Assembly (NCBI GenBank): GCA_051453625.1
Contig: JBOZIK010000001.1
Location: forward strand, 11,009,586-11,032,893
DNA from: Welwitschia mirabilis
Lineage: Eukaryota; Gnetophyta; Gnetopsida; Welwitschiales
Reading direction: 5' to 3'
Length of the DNA stretch: 23,308 bases
In this document: in pieces, positions 19,199 through 23,308 of the stretch
Layout of the letters: each line of letters begins with the position of its first letter
Numbering within the stretch: position 1 is the stretch's first letter
Notes under the pieces: model-generated
Seen by the model: the letters and a program-made list of their open reading frames with translations, nothing else
Told to the model about the DNA's origin: nothing
Databases searched by the model: none
Translations under genes and position numbers: made by a program

Positions 19199-20151
19199 TG
19201 TAGGATTAGAATAATCTTAGAGGGGATGAATAGGCCTCTCAAAAATTATTTTGATGACTAACATAGATTAAGAGTAATATTAAACATAAATCAAATATAA
19301 CAAAACTCCACTTGCAAGAACACCAAGAAAAATGCTAGAAACATAATTTTTATAGTGGTTTAGGAAATATCATACTCTACTCTCAGAAGATAGCCAATAA
19401 TTAGGATTGTTTTAGATCTTTGTTACTTTACTATCTACTAGGTTTTCAAAGATAACCTTCAACCTTTACAAAATGGACTTGTGCATGCTAAGTCTCAACC
19501 TTTTAGGAAGCTTTAAAATGTGAGTGATGTAATAATGCCTTAGTATCTAGATTTGCTTAGGAGTAAGTACAACCAAAAGAGACTTGTTGTTCAAGTACAA
19601 TACAGAGGTAGGTACAATAAAGAGTACAAATATTTTATAAAGATATGTTTTTTGAATAGTGGATATGATCCACTTCTTCACCAAAGATTCATCCACACTT
19701 TCTTTAGTCCTAATAGTAGTCTTTTATATGAGACTATCAGAAAATAGTTGCTAGGAGGACAGTAGAAAGTTTTGAAATGTATAATGAGTAGATTAGATGA
19801 GATAATGGCTAAAACATAACTACCAAATTTGTTGCTTGTGCTTGTTTAGCCATCCCTAAATTTCATCTTATGAATCCCATTTCTTAGTTATACATAGTTT
19901 GGCCGATCCTATCTAGATCTTGTTAACCCCACTTCAGTTAATCCAATATGGGCCTGCTCATCCTAATGATTATCTAGTTAACCCAATGTTTGAGACTTTA
20001 GATCAATAGTAAAGAAACTCAAATCAAAACAAGTCCAAGCCATGACATTATTCCACCCATGAAACCTTCATTTCCTTACATCTATAAAGTCACGTTCCAT
20101 GGTATAGATATCATGTTAGTTTAACATCAATTGAGAACATAAATCCTAACA
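19199..20151 (-). repeat. Right (5') LTR of element II
   Basis: It begins TGTAGGATTAGAATAATC on the plus strand next to the primer site. It aligns with the left LTR and copy B through about 19915 ('ctactaggttttcaaagat', 'aagtacaaccaaaagag', 'gaatagtggatatgatccac'). From 19915 to 20151 the match to the left LTR fades except for the terminal 'acataaatcctaaca'. A 64-codon open frame inside it (19553-19747) is also present in broken form in the other copies and shows no known domain. Confidence 0.78.
19347..19354 (-). promoter_or_regulatory. TATA-like box in right LTR of element II
   Basis: TATAAAAA on the minus strand, matching 11799-11806 and 22823-22830. This LTR is the promoter copy for the element. 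Confidence 0.45.
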
Positions 20152-20156
20152 TTACT
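20152..20156. repeat. Putative target-site duplication of element II, right
   Basis: TTACT directly after a CA terminus, identical to 11644-11648. Judged together with the LTR end, not alone. Confidence 0.5.
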
Positions 20157-20750
20157 TAGTAGAAATAAAATATATAATTAAAGTCATTAAATACTAGATT
20201 TATTAGTTAGTAAAATCTAAAATTATAAGGTTTTAAATTTTATTTTCCAAGGAGGAAGTTTGGGCTTAAAATGTAAAGTTATTTAACCAAGTTTTTGGAA
20301 TCCCTTTTATGGGTCAAACATGGGAATTTTAGGCTATAATTAACTATAACATTTCAATTCCTTTATTATCTTGAAATTAACAAGTCATTTGCTAAATTAG
20401 GTTAGGAAATGAAGTTATGATACAACTTTTTATATAATTTTTAAGAATGAAATCTTGTAATCATTAGGTCTTAAGTTAGTGTATTAAAACTTTATAAGAG
20501 GCCTAACTTCTATTTTTTGAAGTTAGGAGGAGAGTAGTAAATGTTTAGATATCATGCTCATATAAATTTTTATTTAGAGTTGGAAGCTTCTAATAAAGGG
20601 GTGTTTCCAAGAAACTCACAGTTGAGTAAATCTATATAATATTTCTTATTGATAGAAATTACATTCATTGGTTGTTTCTAATATTATTATTATATTTCTA
20701 TTTTTACATTCCCTAAGCTAGATCTTGGGGTTTTTTTGGTATGATCTACA
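20157..20750 (+). repeat. Partial 5' LTR of element III
   Basis: It ends GATCTACA next to a primer site. It is AT-rich with no coding. A TATA-like 'catataaattt' near 20560 lies about 190 bp before the end. No TG start could be fixed, and no second copy of this LTR lies in the window. Confidence 0.55.
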
Positions 20751-20755
20751 TCATT

Positions 20756-20770
20756 TTAGTATTAAAGCTA
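20756..20770 (+). other. Primer-binding site of element III
   Basis: TTAGTATTAAAGCTA, a transition-degraded form of TGGTATCAGAGC, five bases after the LTR end. Confidence 0.7.
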
Positions 20771-20782
20771 CTATGATAGCAT

Positions 20783-21840
20783 TGTTGTAGATTTGTTTGT
20801 TGAGTTAAGCTTAAAGGAGAGGGTTAGAAAGAAGCCTACTACCATCCATTTATAGAAGAGGTTGCTAAAGCAAAAGGGAGACATAAGTGATCTTAAATAC
20901 ATGATGCAAATTCTCATGCAAAATATGTATGTAAGAAAAATTCACTTTTGAAAGAAGTAAAAGAAGAAGAGGACATGAAGAAACCACTCTTAGGGCAAGA
21001 GGAATCTTGTGTTTATTGAAGATCGGACAAAAAAGCCTTTGGATGTAGAATCATATGAGGGAAGTATGTATCCAAAAAAGCTAGAAGGTTAGGTTTGTGA
21101 TAGCAAGAAATACTTTTAAAAGGAAGAAATATCCAAGAAGAGGAAGGTGCACATAGCATCTTCTTGTTTACATGGTCTTGCAATTATTTGGTGGAAATGC
21201 TTGGAAAGAAAGAGGAAGAATCAAGGATATCATCTTGCTATGGAAAATTTATGTGCACCTAAAAGGAGAAGTTCATGCTAAGGGCTAATTATTTGAAGTT
21301 GTTTAGAAAGATGTGGAATCTTTCCCAAAAATATAACTTAGTGGTAAAGTACAGGAAAATTTTTTATAACTTAGCCATCTAAACAAGGTTTTTTGAAAAA
21401 GGTAATATGGAGGTTATGAAATATATTAATGGCCTTAAACTTTTCATTTAAAATGAAGACTCTATGCTTTGTCCTCATAGCATAGAGTAAGCATATCAAT
21501 TAGTTGTACAGGTTGAAGAGAAATTATGACACATAGAGACTATCTATACAAGAGAGAAGGTAAAGGAGGAATGAATATAGAGGGTTCAAGGACAAAGGCA
21601 TTAGGAGGTCATAGAACACCCTACATCATTAAATGGCTACGAAGAAAAGGACAAATAAGATAGCAATTTTAATGCTAAAAGATATAAAAAACTAATTACT
21701 TATTACAATTGCAATAAGATATGTCATAAAGCATATGAATATAGATCTAGAAAATCAAAACTATAGTGTGTTATAGTAGTGTATGAAAAGGGGGAATTTA
21801 GTGAGGAATCATATGTTAAAATGAAAAAAAAAAAAGCAAA
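20783..21840 (+). pseudogene. gag: gag remnant of element III (gypsy type)
   Basis: Recognisable pieces in order: a Met/Gln-rich start (MMQILMQNMY, near 20900); an Arg/Lys-rich segment; LHGLAIIWWKCLERKRK with the tandem Trp (21189-21194) typical of the gypsy capsid; KYNLVVKYRKIFYNLAI near 21330-21380 (family: SVEEYYKEFxxL); MEVMKYINGLKLFI near 21410-21450 (family: RFLNGLxxEI); AYQLVVQVEEKL near 21490-21525 (family: AxxxAxxVEExL); and a dead zinc knuckle YYNCNKICHKAYEY (21701-21742), in which the first and last Cys are both Tyr, each explained by one G-to-A change. Stops and at least two frame shifts are present. It stops matching gag near 21790, and an A-run follows. Confidence 0.75.
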
Positions 21841-21849
21841 GTAAAAGGA

Positions 21850-22673
21850 AGATAAAAACTATAAGACAACTCCATGAAATATGTCTTTAAGCTTATTTGA
21901 GAGTTTTCTAAGGAAGAACTTACTCTAGATCTAGTAAAGTGAGATAGATGTCTTAAAAATGGGTTTCCTTTCCAAGGCTAAAGGAAAACTAGCCTTTTGA
22001 ATGAAGGGAATAGGAAGAATTATGCTAGCATAAAACCTCTACTTGTTACTAAGAAAAGCCTTCTTTACTCTCTCTATAGGCTGAAAGGGGTACCTCTTAG
22101 AGGGCCCTTCTAAAAACTACTCAAACATGCCTCTTAATAAGGGTTTTAGAGCTTAAAAAGTAAAAGAGTTGTATTACTAGTAGTAATCAAAATTTCTTAA
22201 GTCATAAAACATTTTTTCATAGTGGAATACAAGTATGTAACACAAACTTCTTCCTTGCCTCATCACTAATGATAAGAAGGAATGAAAACAGGTGAAGACT
22301 GAAAGTTCATCCTTGCAAATAAGGATAAGTTCTTACTACAACCCATGGTTAAAAGTGACAATTAAAAAGAACCACATACTAAATAAAAACAAAGGATAAT
22401 TGGGGCCAAATAGGCCATTAAATATTAATTGATATAGGAATAGTAAAGTGGGGATATTATCTAGTTCGGATGGAATCAAGGAATATCACAAGAGTGAAGG
22501 AGTGATGGATTGCATTATGGAGGTAGAGACTACAAAGATTAACATAGTAACTTTTTTCTATATGATGAATGGGATAGAGGGATCCCATTCCCTGAATCCA
22601 AGGACAATAATTAAAAATCCTAGAGTGATGGGTAAAGGTTGTAAAATAAGTGGAATTGATGTAGAGCATCATT
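21850..22673. repeat. Dispersed repeat copy B, flank part with the empty site of element I
   Basis: Aligns with copy A (about 1050-1725 plus 11506-11648) without element I. The point of insertion is after GAGAC at 22526-22530. Overlapping open frames at 22448-22678 on both strands have no known domain and are broken in copy A, so no gene is called. Divergence from copy A looks similar to that between the LTRs of element I, judged by eye. Confidence 0.88.
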
Positions 22674-23233
22674 TATAGGATTAAAATAACCTAGAGGTGG
22701 GGGTGAATAGGGTTTTTAAAAATTATTTAAACAACTAAAACAACTGAAGAGTAATACTAAACGTAAATCAAATATAACAAAAACATATTTGTAAGAATAC
22801 CTAAAAAATGCAAAATATACAATTTTTATAGTAGTTCAGGAAACATCCTACTTCACTTTCAGAAGACTACCTATAACTAAGATTATTCTAGATCTTTATT
22901 ACTTTACTATCTACTAGGTTTCAAAGCTAATTTTTAATCTTTATAAAAGAAACTTTTCTAGGTTGTCTTAAACTTCTAGAAACCCTTCAAGTATGAGTGA
23001 CACAATGATGCCTTAGTGCTCAGATTCACTCATAAGTAAGTACAACAAAAAGAGCCTTATTACTCAAATATAGTATAGAGGTAGATATAAAAGACAGTAT
23101 AAATATTTGACAGAGATATTCCTTTTAAAGAGTGGGTGTAGTTCACTTTTGCATCATATATTTATTAACACTTTATTTAGTCATAACAATCTTTTATATG
23201 AGACTACCAAAAGACAGCTATTAGAAGGATATT
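22674..23233 (-). repeat. Partial LTR of the element II family in copy B
   Basis: Aligns with 11649-12200 and 19199-19755 ('tttactatctactaggttt', 'ttatatgagactacca'). It has no primer site or internal region next to it; on the left it joins the same flank as in copy A. Its expected remainder beyond about 12205 of the left LTR is missing. Confidence 0.85.
22823..22830 (-). promoter_or_regulatory. TATA-like box in the copy B LTR
   Basis: TATAAAAA on the minus strand, third conserved copy. Confidence 0.4.
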
Positions 23234-23308
23234 TGTCACGTCCACATTTTTTATTTTCTAATAAATTTACAAGTTTATGCTTAATGAAATATTTTGAAAA
23301 TATTAGAT
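23234..23308 (+). other. Unassigned right edge, possible LTR start
   Basis: The sequence changes abruptly from the element II-type LTR to TGTCACGTCCACATTTT. Many plant gypsy LTRs begin TGTCACG, so a further insertion may start here; only 75 bases are visible. Confidence 0.35.

Larger units (their letters stand above)
11649..20151 (-). mobile_element. Element II: decayed minus-strand Ty1/copia retrotransposon with ORF3
   Basis: Read on the minus strand: LTR (right), primer site, gag with intact zinc knuckle, protease, integrase, RT, RNase H, ORF3, polypurine tract, LTR (left). It has the same gene order as element I, but its LTRs are different and lack the 74-bp repeats. Its proteins are related to, though clearly diverged from, those of element I. 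Stops are frequent, the RT active site is CVNN instead of YVDD, and the second integrase Asp is Asn. The left end is set by similarity to the right LTR; the right end at 20151 rests on the terminal match 'acataaatcctaaca' and the TTACT duplication. Confidence 0.88.
20157..21840 (+). mobile_element. Element III: 5' fragment of a Ty3/gypsy-type retrotransposon
   Basis: An LTR end, primer site and gag are present on the plus strand, but no protease or pol follows before copy B begins. The gag style (tandem Trp, the 'NGL' segment, C-terminal zinc knuckle) is that of Retrotrans_gag elements of Ty3/gypsy type. The left boundary is not defined; the start given is simply the base after the element II target duplication. 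Confidence 0.65.

Noticed and set aside
22448-22678. Overlapping open frames on both strands in copy B
   Set aside because: No recognisable domain, both strands open at once, and copy A breaks them by indels and the element I insertion.

Overview
The window looks like repeat-rich intergenic DNA of a flowering plant. It is very AT-rich and consists almost wholly of old, broken LTR retrotransposons nested in and around each other. I see no host protein-coding gene and no tRNA, rRNA or CRISPR array. Short open frames do occur, but those with recognisable content are scraps of retrotransposon polyproteins. The species cannot be named from the sequence.

Layout from left to right. Bases 1 to about 1010 hold nothing I recognise. 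From about 1011 a dispersed repeat ('copy A') begins; at 1726 it is cut by a plus-strand Ty1/copia element (element I, 1726-11500) and it resumes at 11501. Element I has two LTRs, a tRNA-iMet-type primer site, broken gag, protease, integrase, reverse transcriptase and RNase H, then a separate third reading frame (ORF3), a polypurine tract and the 3' LTR. A second copy of the host repeat ('copy B', about 21850-23233) lacks element I at the matching position and so preserves the empty site. It supports the insertion point and the 5-bp target duplication.

Right after copy A comes element II, a minus-strand Ty1/copia element (about 11649-20151) of a related but distinct family. Its order on the minus strand is right LTR, primer site, gag with an intact zinc knuckle, protease, integrase, RT, RNase H, ORF3, polypurine tract, left LTR. 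To its right lies a 5' fragment of a plus-strand Ty3/gypsy-type element (element III, LTR end, primer site and gag), then copy B, which carries a third partial LTR of element II's family.

The most interesting content is ORF3. Elements I and II both carry a reading frame after RNase H that is not part of gag-pol. The two share four conserved blocks, and each is preceded by a similar pyrimidine-rich leader with a 3'-splice-site-like sequence. Element I's LTRs also carry a 74-bp tandem repeat built on a GTCGAC-like core. Everything is decayed: stops, frameshifts, lost catalytic residues and many changes of the C-to-T/G-to-A type. Three assembly gaps are present (33, 10 and 668 N); the largest falls inside ORF3 of element I.
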